A stretch of 64,000 nt of DNA from Planctomycetaceae bacterium. Lineage in GTDB: Bacteria; Planctomycetota; Phycisphaerae; Sedimentisphaerales; UBA12454. The position numbers were made by a program, and so were the translations under genes. Shown piece after piece: positions 50,171-59,841 of the stretch (positions are counted from its first letter, which is position 1; each line of letters opens with the position of its first letter). A model generated the notes under the pieces. The model searched no databases. It had not been told where the DNA came from and saw only the letters and a program-made list of their open reading frames with translations. The stretch spans positions 248,001 through 312,000 of the forward strand of contig JAJFVK010000019.1 in NCBI GenBank assembly GCA_021371795.1, written 5' to 3'.

Positions 50171-51814
50171 TCAATCAACTCGTTTGAGAATCATTATCCA
50201 GCTTTCAGGCTTTTGCGGCTTGACATCGGAATCCCAGTGATATACCACTTCCCCCTTTTCTTTGAAAATTTCTACAAGCGCAATCTGCCGGTAATGTTCC
50301 GGAAAATATGAGTCCGCCCATTGAAAGATTAATTTCGAGCAGCCGGCAAAAGGCATCCACGAATCGACCGTTTTAACAACGACTATAAATCTTGGTTTAC
50401 CGGCTTCGATTTGACTGATCATTTCCTGCTGCATCTGCACTGCGAACGGCTGGTTTTCCATCAGCGGATAGGTATAGATAAACGAAGTCGCCGAGCGTCT
50501 TTGAGAATAAAAATAAATCTGCGGCTCCGAACCGAAGACCACAATTTTATCGTCTTCGTTAGAGCGGGCTTTAATATATTCGGCAACTCGCAGTGTTTCG
50601 GGAAATGGAAAACCGCCATACATCACTCGTGAAATCATTTCCGGGTCGGTCAGCATAAAACATTTACGCTGCGAAAGAAAACAATACGACCAGGCAAGCA
50701 GAATCACAAGAGCCGCGGCACAAGCCCGTTTCCTGTCGGATTTGAAAATATTTGAAACGAACAGCACACCTGCGCCGGCAAGAATCGACAGCATCGGCAG
50801 GAAAAGTACAAAATAATGATTGCGAAAATACAGCCCTGGACACAGCGATAAAAATGAACATATCAAAAACGTAATCAGAAACACTCTATGTTTACGCAAT
50901 CGTTTATCATATATACTGCCGATAAGCCCTGCCAACCCAAGCAGCCAGATAAAAACCGCTGACGGAACTATCTTGGACAGCGTTTCCTTCAGCAATCCAA
51001 ACCCATCGGCGTATGAATTTAGACTGACATAATGCCTGGCGTAATCGAAAGTCCAAAACCAGAATTTGCCAAATACCCCGCTCTGCCACAGAATCACACA
51101 GGTAACGAGGAACGGCAGAATCACAAAAAACGAATAAACCAAAATCGGAAAGAGGAAGCGACCGGTAAATAATTTATTAGCCCCCTGACCTGTGCAGGGG
51201 GGTTGTCGTAGCGGAAGTAATTTCAAAAACAGAAAACAATACCCAAATAGAATAAACCCGATGCCGTGCTGCTTCATCATAAACGCGACACCCATCAGTA
51301 GCCCGCCAAAGATTAATTGCCATATTTTCTGACTCTCCGCAAATTTAACCAAAAGCAGAATCGCGGCTATGGCAGGCAGAACAACAAAATTCTCGGCGTT
51401 AGCCGTTGCCTGAATATTGATACTCATTGAGGTGATTGCAAAAAAAACCGCCGCCGCGGTCGCTGCAATTTTACCGAAAAGTTTTTTCGAAAGATAATAA
51501 ATCAATATGATTGACGCCGCGTTGATAAGCAGCACGCCGAAATGGATTGCAAGGTGGTTTTGCCCGAACACCGCCATTATCGCTGCGTAAGCCGCGTAAA
51601 TGCCGGGCATTTTCATATTGTACGCCAACTGGTAAGGCGGAACGCCCTGAAGCATTAACTGACCCGCGTAAGCGTATTCACCCTCGTCTCGTTCGAGCGG
51701 CGCAGCAAGCATCCTAATCCGGACAAACACGGTTACGACCATAACCATCGCCAAAATCAGCATCAGGAAAAATTTAAACGCTTTACTATTCACTTCGGCG
51801 GATTCATCTGTCAT
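50171..51814 (-). CDS. GT39-like lipid-dependent glycosyltransferase (ArnT/PMT type), copy 1
   Basis: About ten to twelve membrane helices are present. The first outer loop holds the acidic pair of this superfamily in LERDEGEYAY, followed by LMLQGVPPYQLAYNMKMPG. Such enzymes move a sugar from a polyprenyl carrier onto a lipid or protein at the periplasmic face. It is the second of two tandem paralogues: the ATGA at 51811-51814 overlaps the first, and stretches are almost identical, so they come from duplication. The acceptor is not known. 547 residues. Confidence 0.85.
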   Translation of the reverse strand: MTDESAEVNSKAFKFFLMLILAMVMVVTVFVRIRMLAAPLERDEGEYAYAGQLMLQGVPPYQLAYNMKMPGIYAAYAAIMAVFGQNHLAIHFGVLLINAASIILIYYLSKKLFGKIAATAAAVFFAITSMSINIQATANAENFVVLPAIAAILLLVKFAESQKIWQLIFGGLLMGVAFMMKQHGIGFILFGYCFLFLKLLPLRQPPCTGQGANKLFTGRFLFPILVYSFFVILPFLVTCVILWQSGVFGKFWFWTFDYARHYVSLNSYADGFGLLKETLSKIVPSAVFIWLLGLAGLIGSIYDKRLRKHRVFLITFLICSFLSLCPGLYFRNHYFVLFLPMLSILAGAGVLFVSNIFKSDRKRACAAALVILLAWSYCFLSQRKCFMLTDPEMISRVMYGGFPFPETLRVAEYIKARSNEDDKIVVFGSEPQIYFYSQRRSATSFIYTYPLMENQPFAVQMQQEMISQIEAGKPRFIVVVKTVDSWMPFAGCSKLIFQWADSYFPEHYRQIALVEIFKEKGEVVYHWDSDVKPQKPESWIMILKRVD

Positions 51815-53472
51815 TGCATTGCACCCGCATAATCCTTTCTTTCGAAAATATATATCCGGGAGCTTTTGGGCGACACAACAGCGTCTGTTCCCCAGTAATA
51901 CAATGTTTTCCCAGGCAAAATTTCCACAAGTCCGATTGAGCGATAATGTTCCATATATTGCTCAAACCATGTAAAAATCAGCATTTCAGATTTTGGCAGT
52001 TGGAGCCATGAAAATTTGTTAGTAACAAATATAAAAAATCTCGGTTTGCAGTTCTCTATTTGTTCGATCATTTCCCGCTGCATCACCAGAGCATACGGCT
52101 GCGCCTCCATAAGAGGATACATATATATGTAAGGCGATGCCGAGCGTCTTTGAGAGTAGAAAAATATTTCAGGCTCGGAGCCCAGGACGGCTATTTGGTC
52201 GGTCGGATTGGAGTGTTCTTTGATATATTTAGCGATTTCCTGCATTTCCGGAAACCCATTAGAGCCGAAGGTTAATTGTGAAATCTTGGCCGGGTCTTTT
52301 TCAAAATAATGATTCTTCGGCAAAAACAAAGTGCCCAGCCATACAGCAAGTAAAATCGTCAATCCGATAAACGCGGCTTTATTTTCTGATTTGACAATTC
52401 GCCGGCACAAACTTTCAACCGAGACAATTCCTGCGCCTGCGAAAATTGCTACAACCGGCAAAAACAATACAAAATAATGATAGCGGAAATACAGTCCCGG
52501 ACAAACCGCAAGAAATGAGCAGATAAGAAATAAAACAAGAAAAACCCAATGCCTGCGAATATCTTTATTCCATAAAACGCTCAAAAGTCCCAGTGCTGCC
52601 AATAACCATATCAGCGGCGCCGAAGTAACAATCAGCCATAAATTTTTTTTGAGAATTATGAATCCGATTTTGAGTGGAACTAAGCTTACATATTTATTAG
52701 CATAATCGAAAGTCCAAAACCAGAACTTTTCAAACACTCCGCACAGACACAGAACCAGACAGGTAAAAAGAAATGGCAGAATTACAAAAAAAGAATAAAC
52801 AAAAATTACATAAGTCGATTTCTTATAATTCCGAGGTTGTTGACGGAACAGGTTCCAAAGCAGAAAGCAATAACCGAAAAGTATGAAGCCTATCGCGTGC
52901 TGCTTCATCATAAACGCGATGCCCATCAGCAGGCCGCCTGAAATAAGATACAAAAGTTTTTTGATCTCTGTGAATTTCATTAGGAGCAAAATCGCGGCCA
53001 TGGCAGGCAGAACGACGAAGTTTTCAGCATTAGCCGTTGCCTGTGCAAATTGGCTAAGCGAGGTTATGGCAAAAAACACTGCCGCTGTTACACCTGCGAT
53101 GGAGTTAAAAAGTTTTTTCGCAAGGAAATAAATTAGTATTACCGTTGTGGTATTGATGAGTAGAACACCGAAATGAATGCCCGCCGCTGTCTGCCCGAAC
53201 ACAGCCAAAATCACTGCGTAAGCGGCGTAAATGCCCGGCATTTTCATATTGTACGCAAGTGTATAAGGCGGCACACCCTGGAGCATTAACTGCGCGGAAT
53301 ACGCATACTCGCCTTCATCGCGTTCAAGCGGTACAGACAGTATCTGAATTCGTATAATTACGGTAACAGATACCAGAACAAGAAAAACCGCAATTAGACA
53401 AGCATTAATGTATTTAGCGGGAAATGAGGTATTTTGAACGTTTGCCGGCACTTTTACATCCTGTAATACCAT
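51811..53472 (-). CDS. GT39-like lipid-dependent glycosyltransferase, copy 2
   Basis: It has the same layout as its neighbour: LERDEGEYAY in the first outer loop, many helices, and a soluble C-terminal tail. ATG 53472 is my chosen start, because an earlier in-frame start lies inside the tRNA-Cys gene. The membrane part near residues 25-130 shares long identical runs with copy 1, so the pair arose by tandem duplication, and the C-terminal halves have diverged more, perhaps for different acceptors. It is coupled to copy 1 by ATGA. Confidence 0.85.
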   Translation of the reverse strand: MVLQDVKVPANVQNTSFPAKYINACLIAVFLVLVSVTVIIRIQILSVPLERDEGEYAYSAQLMLQGVPPYTLAYNMKMPGIYAAYAVILAVFGQTAAGIHFGVLLINTTTVILIYFLAKKLFNSIAGVTAAVFFAITSLSQFAQATANAENFVVLPAMAAILLLMKFTEIKKLLYLISGGLLMGIAFMMKQHAIGFILFGYCFLLWNLFRQQPRNYKKSTYVIFVYSFFVILPFLFTCLVLCLCGVFEKFWFWTFDYANKYVSLVPLKIGFIILKKNLWLIVTSAPLIWLLAALGLLSVLWNKDIRRHWVFLVLFLICSFLAVCPGLYFRYHYFVLFLPVVAIFAGAGIVSVESLCRRIVKSENKAAFIGLTILLAVWLGTLFLPKNHYFEKDPAKISQLTFGSNGFPEMQEIAKYIKEHSNPTDQIAVLGSEPEIFFYSQRRSASPYIYMYPLMEAQPYALVMQREMIEQIENCKPRFFIFVTNKFSWLQLPKSEMLIFTWFEQYMEHYRSIGLVEILPGKTLYYWGTDAVVSPKSSRIYIFERKDYAGAMQ

Positions 53473-53492
53473 CCGTACAATAGCAAAACAAC

Positions 53493-53566
53493 AGGCGGCG
53501 GTGGGATTCGAACCCACGGATAATGGTTTTGCAAACCATCGCCTTGGGCCACTTGGCTACGCCGCC
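53493..53566 (-). tRNA. tRNA-Cys (GCA)
   Basis: Acceptor GGCGGCG pairs with CGCCGCC, D stem GCC/GGC, anticodon stem ATGGT/ACCAT around TTGCAAA with anticodon GCA, T stem GTGGG/CCCAC around TTCGAAT. All stems are perfect. No CCA is encoded; the discriminator base is U. Confidence 0.95.
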
Positions 53567-53647
53567 AAAAATTCGCCACAGAACCCACAAGGAACACAGA
53601 AATATTTATTTCATCTGTGCCCCCTGCGCACGCTGTGGCTTGTTAAA

Positions 53648-53730
53648 TGGGCCGGGTTGGAATCGAACCAACGTAGGCTTGCGCCAACGGGTTTACAGCC
53701 CGTCCCCTTTGGCCGCTCGGGCACCGACCC
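53648..53730 (-). tRNA. tRNA-Tyr (GTA)
   Basis: An 83-base class II tRNA: acceptor GGGTCGG/CCGGCCC with one G-U pair, a loop with CTGTAAA giving anticodon GTA, a long variable arm and the T stem GTTGG/CCAAC around TTCGATT. CCA is not encoded. It lies 81 bases before tRNA-Cys on the same strand, and both read towards the GT39 genes. Confidence 0.93.
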
Positions 53731-53893
53731 ATTTCTGTCTCAATCTAAAGACTGAAAACCTGAACTATTAAAGCTTTTTTGTGTCTTCAATCCATAATGC
53801 AAAGACATAAAAATACCAAAAATTAAAGAGAATTGCAACCATTATATTCGGCTAATCTTCTTGTTTTTTGTTATTTTAATCCCTGCAAAATTA

Positions 53894-54832
53894 TCATTGT
53901 CGTTCAAGCCATTCCAGAATAGACTTAATACTACCAGTAGCCAGTGCAATACTCGTATCCGCTGCACCGTAATACAAGTTAATTGTGTCACCATCAGGAG
54001 CTATAGTGTAGCCGCACGGAAAAACAACATTGTCAACATCTCCTCGCTGCTCATACGGTTCTTCCGGACCAAAAACCCACTCATCACCACGTTTAAGGCA
54101 AACCTCCGGGTCGTGCAAATCAAACAATGCCAAACCGAGTCGATAAAGGTTGCCTGAAGCGTTCTCTCGCACACCATGGTATATTACAAGCCACCCCTTA
54201 TCCGTTTCAATAGGCGGAGGTGAAATACCAATCTTATTCGCATCCCACCATCCTCCCTTCCTGGCTTTCAGCATTAACTTATGATTGCCCCATTGACGCA
54301 AATCAGACGAATATGATATCCATATATGTGCACCAAGATTGTTGACCGGCCGGTGAATCAAAGCCCAATTACCAAGTATACGATTAGGCAGAAGCACCGC
54401 ATCTTTATCTTCCGGCTGCATAATCAAACCATAACGTTCAAAGTGAGTGAAATCTTCTGTAAGCGCCAGGGATACACCCGGCCCATCGTGAGTATAGGCA
54501 GTGTAAACAACTGCATATTTATTTAGCTCGCTGATGAATGTTATACGAGGATCTTCAATACCCCAAAACTCTTCAGGGTAGTTCTCTGGAAATGGCACAA
54601 GGGTAGGCTGTTTATCAATCACCCAGCCGTCTTTACCATTGGCAGAACGAGCAGCACATAAGTGAGATTGCCCGCGTCTGTCTTCCACACGACAAAGAAG
54701 CAGAGTCGTGCCGTCAAGCAGCAGTGTGGCGGCAGGATTGAATACGCTATGAACCGGATACGGCCAATCCGCAGCGGTTAATATTGGATTCGACTTATAA
54801 CGGTAAAATAGTTCAGGATATTGGTATTTCAT
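53894..54832 (-). CDS. GH130-family mannoside phosphorylase or hydrolase
   Basis: The five-bladed propeller is recognisable from FNPAATLLLDGTTLLLCRVE, the catalytic Asp94 in FWGIEDPRIT, DAVLLPNRILGNWALIHRP and WLVIYHGVRENASGNLYRLG. GH130 enzymes phosphorolyse beta-linked mannosides or mannosyl-glucose, some as hydrolases. Which bond is cut cannot be read here. It ends a leftward pair with the GT4 fusion, six bases between, and is part of the locus headed by the LacI-type gene. Confidence 0.88.
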   Translation of the reverse strand: MKYQYPELFYRYKSNPILTAADWPYPVHSVFNPAATLLLDGTTLLLCRVEDRRGQSHLCAARSANGKDGWVIDKQPTLVPFPENYPEEFWGIEDPRITFISELNKYAVVYTAYTHDGPGVSLALTEDFTHFERYGLIMQPEDKDAVLLPNRILGNWALIHRPVNNLGAHIWISYSSDLRQWGNHKLMLKARKGGWWDANKIGISPPPIETDKGWLVIYHGVRENASGNLYRLGLALFDLHDPEVCLKRGDEWVFGPEEPYEQRGDVDNVVFPCGYTIAPDGDTINLYYGAADTSIALATGSIKSILEWLERQ

Positions 54833-54837
54833 AATAT

Positions 54838-57117
54838 TTATGCCTCCATAGACATTGTGGTATTTTCGGCCAGACGCAGTTCGAGAAGCGACTGGAGAAA
54901 AGCCAGCGTTGACTCGGCGCCCTGATTTTCGTTCACGCTGTCGGGGTGCAAACCATCACGACACCCTCCGGTCGTTGGGTCATAGACAGGCAAATTCAAA
55001 TCATTGCGTCCCAGGAACCAATCAAAGACCCTGCGGGCTTCTTTGCGCCAACGATTATCGCCTGTAATCCGATAGGCTTCCAGACATGCAGAAACCATTG
55101 TCTGGGTCTCCACCGGCTGTTGATCGAATCTGGCTTTCTCACCATTTTTTGGATAAAAACCATTAGAGCCGACAGGAACAAAATATCCGGTTTTCGAATG
55201 TTGTAAGTCTGCCAGCCAACATAACGACTCTAATCCCGCTTCTGCCATGGCAACATTTGACATCGTTTGGCCGCACAGGAGCAAGGCATGCGGTAACACA
55301 GCATTACAGTAGGTTAACCCGTCTTCATACCATCGCCACTCATTCGAACGGTTGTTTTGATAAAGCGTAAGCAATCGCTTAGCTAATTCATCCAGTACCT
55401 GACCGGCCTGTCTGTCGCCGGAAAAGCGATGCAGGTATTCGTGGATGCCAATGATTGCAAATGCCCAGGCGCGTGGACTTGTAGTATTGAGAATAGTCGG
55501 CAGTGACTGCTCGAATACGCGTCCTGCCATTCTTTGTAATACCGGCGTGCACGAGCGATTCAAAACGACGCCCATTGCCCACAAAGTGCGGCCTTGGCTG
55601 TCATCTGAACCGGCCTCATCAAGCCAGCGACGCTGGTAATCCATAAAGTTACGGAAACGACCAGTTCCCGTATTAAAAGCATAGCATATAAAGGCAAGAT
55701 AACGAATGCTTAACTCTGATGCCGCTTTGTTACCCAGAACTTCCAAATATGTACTCACAATCAAAGCACGGGCATTGTCGTCAACGCTGTAGCCTTCCTG
55801 ATAGTTGGGCACAATGAATGCAGCGTGCTGCAGCATACCGGTATCGTCTGTCATATTACGCAGGTGATTGAGTTTAATGGCCGGCAATTCGGTCGGACGT
55901 TTATCTAAAGGTTTGACCGCAAAGCCTGCCGGAATAAAATGTCGCCGTTCAACGCGAGCACGTTCAAAACTCGCGATATATTGATGCGCCACTTCCGGCC
56001 AAATCATCTGACGACCAAACATATAAGCCCGCTTACGCATAGCGTGCCGTTGTGACTCATTATCTAAAAGGTTAATAACCTGCTCGGCCATCGCCGCGGG
56101 ATTCCTAAACGGTACCAGCATTCCCCGTCCATCAGCCAGCAGCTCCTGGGCGTACCAATACGGCGTCGAAATCATCGCCTTGCCCGCTCCCAGAGTGTAG
56201 GCAAGTGTGCCGGATGTGATTTGCGCCTCATTTAGATAGGGTGTGATGTAAATATCAGCCGCGCTGATAAACCGCACCAGCTCTTCCAAACTGACAAAGC
56301 GGTTATAAAAAATCACCTGACTTTCCACACCTTTTTCCTGTGCCAGCCATTGAAGAGACTGCCGATATCTTTCGCCTTCGTTCTGCAAGACATGGGGATG
56401 AGTTGCACCAAGAATGATATATACCACATTCGGGTGGCGGACTAAAATGTCGGGCAAGGCGGAGATAACAGTTTCGAAACCTTTACTTGCTGAAAGCAAT
56501 CCAAAGCTAAGCAAGACCGTTTTACCCTCGACACCAAACATGTCTTTATGAAAACTTGGGTCAACAAACGGCACATCAGGAATGCCATGCGGAATCATAT
56601 CAATCTTCTCCGGTCGTACACCATATATTTCCTGTAATAATTCCGTACCGCGATTACTCATAACAATCAATCGATCCGACAAAGCCGCAACTTCTTCCAA
56701 AACCCGCTTTTGAGTTGGGTTCGGGTCACGCAAAATAGTGTGCAATGTCGTAACGACAGGCATTCGCAATTCGCGCAAAAGCGACAGGATATGGCTGCCC
56801 TCACGCCCTCCATAAATGCCATATTCATGCTGCAGAGATACCATGTCAACTTTATTTATGTTCAGAAAGTCAGCGGCCCGGCGATATGAATCAATATCTT
56901 TTTCCGTCAGTTCAAACCGAACGCGAGACGGATAAGTGTAACCACCATCAATATCATTGACCGGCAGTGCAATGCAGGCTGTTTGACTATATTGACCGGC
57001 AATGGTCTCACACAAATCTGTAGTAAATGTAGCTATGCCGCATAATCGCGGCTGATAGTTACCAATGAACGCAATTCGATTGAGTATTGAACTTGGTACA
57101 TTATCCACGATGAGCAC
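54838..57117 (-). CDS. GT4 glycosyltransferase fused to an alpha/alpha-barrel-like domain
   Basis: Residues 1-395 are a GT-B glycosyltransferase (GNYQPRLCGIATFTTDLCET, LLSFGLLSASKGFETVISAL, YITPYLNEAQITSGTLAYTL, a family-4 type). From about 420 to 750 there is a second domain of repeated helices with SVDDNARALIVSTYLEVLGN, YLAFICYAFNTGTGRFRNFM, EWRWYEDGLTYCNAVLPHAL and VNENQGAESTLAFLQSLLEL, as in glycoside hydrolase or epimerase-like alpha/alpha barrels. Such a fusion paired with GH130 occurs in several bacteria and suggests a storage or surface mannan that is made and cut by a pair of enzymes. The linkage is unknown. It is adjacent to GH130. Confidence 0.85.
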   Translation of the reverse strand: MLIVDNVPSSILNRIAFIGNYQPRLCGIATFTTDLCETIAGQYSQTACIALPVNDIDGGYTYPSRVRFELTEKDIDSYRRAADFLNINKVDMVSLQHEYGIYGGREGSHILSLLRELRMPVVTTLHTILRDPNPTQKRVLEEVAALSDRLIVMSNRGTELLQEIYGVRPEKIDMIPHGIPDVPFVDPSFHKDMFGVEGKTVLLSFGLLSASKGFETVISALPDILVRHPNVVYIILGATHPHVLQNEGERYRQSLQWLAQEKGVESQVIFYNRFVSLEELVRFISAADIYITPYLNEAQITSGTLAYTLGAGKAMISTPYWYAQELLADGRGMLVPFRNPAAMAEQVINLLDNESQRHAMRKRAYMFGRQMIWPEVAHQYIASFERARVERRHFIPAGFAVKPLDKRPTELPAIKLNHLRNMTDDTGMLQHAAFIVPNYQEGYSVDDNARALIVSTYLEVLGNKAASELSIRYLAFICYAFNTGTGRFRNFMDYQRRWLDEAGSDDSQGRTLWAMGVVLNRSCTPVLQRMAGRVFEQSLPTILNTTSPRAWAFAIIGIHEYLHRFSGDRQAGQVLDELAKRLLTLYQNNRSNEWRWYEDGLTYCNAVLPHALLLCGQTMSNVAMAEAGLESLCWLADLQHSKTGYFVPVGSNGFYPKNGEKARFDQQPVETQTMVSACLEAYRITGDNRWRKEARRVFDWFLGRNDLNLPVYDPTTGGCRDGLHPDSVNENQGAESTLAFLQSLLELRLAENTTMSMEA

Positions 57118-57438
57118 CTCTTTTCCGGCAGCCGGTACTTTTTATCGATTTCTAACCCATGAAAGTGACTTTGGACACTTTTTCGAGGGTATAATGCCCA
57201 ACTGCCCACATTTTTTTATATCAACGTTCAAATTCTTATAGATGGATATAGCCTATAAAAACGCGCTGATATTTAGATTATAGAACAATTCTGTGTATTT
57301 TGAAAGGTTTTAATTTTTTTGCCCAGCACGCGATTTATACCCTTGAGGGTAGTAAATTCCCGCGATTGAAAGAGGAAGATATCATTTCTAAAACACTTAC
57401 CCGCGGATTATCTGGAAAATTCAATCGTGATCAGCATA
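57118..57438. other. Intergenic stretch of about 320 bases
   Basis: This stretch separates the GT4 gene from the 799-residue protein gene. It is AT-rich with short inverted words. A 63-residue plus-strand frame (57300-57491) has no ribosome site or recognisable motif. I see no clear promoter, but the GT4 gene needs one here if it is not read through from upstream. Confidence 0.45.
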
Positions 57439-59823
57439 CTACGGTTTATTGTTCGCAAGCCAATTGTCGGCGAGCTTATTTAAGTCTATGAAATTAACAA
57501 TATTGTCATCGTTGATATCCGCCCTGCCCGAACAAATGCTTTGCTCAAGCCAGTGCTCAACTAATTCCGCAACATCCTGCATATCAACGATACAATCGCC
57601 GACGATGTCGCCGACAAGACGCTGCGGCGATGCCTGAATCTGGGCGCAAGTGGCGAAATTAGTGTTAGTCTTGTAATCAATTACAACATTATTAACAAAT
57701 TTCTTATTGCTCGATATCGTTATCTGCCCGCCTGCCGGTGCAAGCACTATCACAACCGCACTGTCAGGCGTGATGTCGAAATCCGTTATTCCGCTTACAT
57801 CGGTTTTCAGGAAAGTCTGCGAAACAGTATCGTACAAATCGACAGGACATTGGTCAACATCAATCTGTACGTTTTTTGCCGTAGTGTATGGATTATAATA
57901 TAGATATGTCGGATAAGCCGGTGCGTGGTAATAATCTGTCGCAAGTAAATCCAGCCGGAGAATTTTTTCTACGTTTGTCGGCTCTACAATTGCCGCCAGC
58001 ATTCCGACGTGCGATGCACCATACAACGCAAAATCCGTCCCCATACCCCACATCAAACCATCGCCCATCGCATAAGGTGAAAATCCTGTCGTCTCGGTTA
58101 TCACCATCAGCCAATTAACATAAAGCCCGTCATTACCTGTGCCCGCTGTATCCGGATTTGTATCGCGTACCTTTATATATATCGCACCGCTCAAACCTAA
58201 CGGCAGGTCATAAGTGTATTCCTGATTACTGCCTGTGTTATCAACGGTAAACATATCCGTGTAAATTCCATTCGGCAAAATCGCATAAGATAAAATAAAA
58301 CCGCTGTCCACATCTCCACCATCAAAATAACGACCATGGAAGTGAAGCGTATGGCTGCCGCTGTGTTCAATGTTCAACAACCACAGATGGTCAAGTTTGT
58401 CGAACGCTCCGACCGTTTGCTCTTTAAATATTTCATATTTGTTGTCTTTCAGATGAGTATTGACATAAGTGGCGGTAACAGTGCCATAAGTATTGCTGTA
58501 ATCGGACGCGACCCTATCAACGATTCGCGGCGTTTTTCGCAGGCCTTCATACGCGATGCAATTGCATGGGTCATAAATGTACGACCAGTTTTCGCCCGAC
58601 TGATGCGCTGCGTCAAGGCCGTTTGTGTAAAATAAACGTGAAGCGTTTGCGGCGTTGAGTATCCATTTGCCGATAGCGCGAGCATAATCCTGATTATATC
58701 GAGGTATCGGCGCAAGTGCAGCTGCCCATTGAAATGTGTTCATCGCAAAGGCGTATCCGTCGCCATCGGTTACACTGCCCACCAAACCATCGCAGTCATA
58801 TCCGCCCCACGGGCTATCTGCTATTACGCCCCAGCCATATCTTGCATCCGATGCGGTACTCGGCTGAAAACACCAGTTTAAAATTTTATAAAGATTATAA
58901 CTTGTTCCCGTTTCGGCATTCATTCTCGCGGCCGTGTACGCACCATAAGGCAAAAGCACCTCGTAAAGCGGATTGTCGCTGCGTGCATAAAGATACTCTA
59001 TGCCCCACTTTGCTCCCATCAGATGCTGTGGCGCAGACCACTTCACATACGCCATATATTCAATCCACGCATAACCGGCGGCGGCATCCGGCTCGTTCCA
59101 ATTGCCATTGTCGAAAGGCGTCATCGTATCGAAATCAAAAGCCGTGTGCGTAAAATTCGGCACCGTCCACGGCGATGTTCGCCCGCCCATCGCGTATTCG
59201 GCGTTATAAAGCCTATCGGCCATCGCGTACATCAGCGTTTCCATTGAGCCGGTGTTCGGATATTTTGCCAATAGTTGACAAAACAAAAGAGGAGGAAAAA
59301 CTTCGTACCAGAAAGATTGCCCTGAATCTGTGGATGTGTAATTCAACACCATATTCTCGCCGTTTGCCAGATTGTAGTACTGCTGCTGCATCAGGACGAA
59401 ATTATAATACTGCCCTGTTGCCGCGACATATTGATTGCTTTTGTCTATGCCGGCCAGTGTGCCGCCCAAAACCGCACCGAGAACATTTATAGACTCATGT
59501 GCGCCGCCGCTGGTCTGGTCATATCTGCCTACATAAGACGGCATTCCGAATGTGTTCCACGAATAATTTACCCGGTTGGTATCCCACCATATTATCGGAT
59601 ATGTTTTCCACCATGAATCAGATGATGATGTGGTGCGGGTAAAACTGAAGATGTAATTATCGTAATCTCTTGCTACCTGCTTCCAGTTGCGCATTTGATA
59701 CGGCACAGGCATATTCGGCATCAACTCGATTCGTGGTATATTGATTTGAGATGCTGTAATAATATTTGCATAAAACACAACAGCCAGTATTGCAGCGATA
59801 GTTGCCGAATATGAATTCTTCAT
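57439..59823 (-). CDS. Large secreted alpha/alpha-type protein with two dockerin-like repeats
   Basis: After a signal peptide come about 700 residues rich in Trp, Tyr and Asn with long helical stretches (HESINVLGAVLGGTLAGIDK, YFDGGDVDSGFILSYAILPN, YGWGVIADSPWGGYDCDGLV), which suggest an alpha/alpha-barrel carbohydrate-acting enzyme. I cannot name the family or the catalytic residues. The last 60 residues hold two dockerin-type repeats (GDIVGDCIVDMQDVAELVEH and ADINDDNIVNFIDLNKLADN). I start at ATG 59823; the frame opens with TTG five codons earlier. It is in the LacI-linked glycan group, after the pseudopilin gene. Confidence 0.75.
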   Translation of the reverse strand: MKNSYSATIAAILAVVFYANIITASQINIPRIELMPNMPVPYQMRNWKQVARDYDNYIFSFTRTTSSSDSWWKTYPIIWWDTNRVNYSWNTFGMPSYVGRYDQTSGGAHESINVLGAVLGGTLAGIDKSNQYVAATGQYYNFVLMQQQYYNLANGENMVLNYTSTDSGQSFWYEVFPPLLFCQLLAKYPNTGSMETLMYAMADRLYNAEYAMGGRTSPWTVPNFTHTAFDFDTMTPFDNGNWNEPDAAAGYAWIEYMAYVKWSAPQHLMGAKWGIEYLYARSDNPLYEVLLPYGAYTAARMNAETGTSYNLYKILNWCFQPSTASDARYGWGVIADSPWGGYDCDGLVGSVTDGDGYAFAMNTFQWAAALAPIPRYNQDYARAIGKWILNAANASRLFYTNGLDAAHQSGENWSYIYDPCNCIAYEGLRKTPRIVDRVASDYSNTYGTVTATYVNTHLKDNKYEIFKEQTVGAFDKLDHLWLLNIEHSGSHTLHFHGRYFDGGDVDSGFILSYAILPNGIYTDMFTVDNTGSNQEYTYDLPLGLSGAIYIKVRDTNPDTAGTGNDGLYVNWLMVITETTGFSPYAMGDGLMWGMGTDFALYGASHVGMLAAIVEPTNVEKILRLDLLATDYYHAPAYPTYLYYNPYTTAKNVQIDVDQCPVDLYDTVSQTFLKTDVSGITDFDITPDSAVVIVLAPAGGQITISSNKKFVNNVVIDYKTNTNFATCAQIQASPQRLVGDIVGDCIVDMQDVAELVEHWLEQSICSGRADINDDNIVNFIDLNKLADNWLANNKP

Positions 59824-59841
59824 CTGTACTCTTATCAACGA

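Noticed and set aside
53473-53517. Longer N-terminus for the second GT39-like gene
   Set aside because: These 15 codons would lie in part inside the tRNA-Cys gene; the in-frame ATG at 53472 is more likely.
53501-53771. Frames crossing both tRNA genes
   Set aside because: They only reflect the tRNA sequences and have no protein-like features.
57300-57491. Short plus-strand frame of 63 residues before the 799-residue gene
   Set aside because: It runs into the convergent gene, has no ribosome site, and I see no motif.
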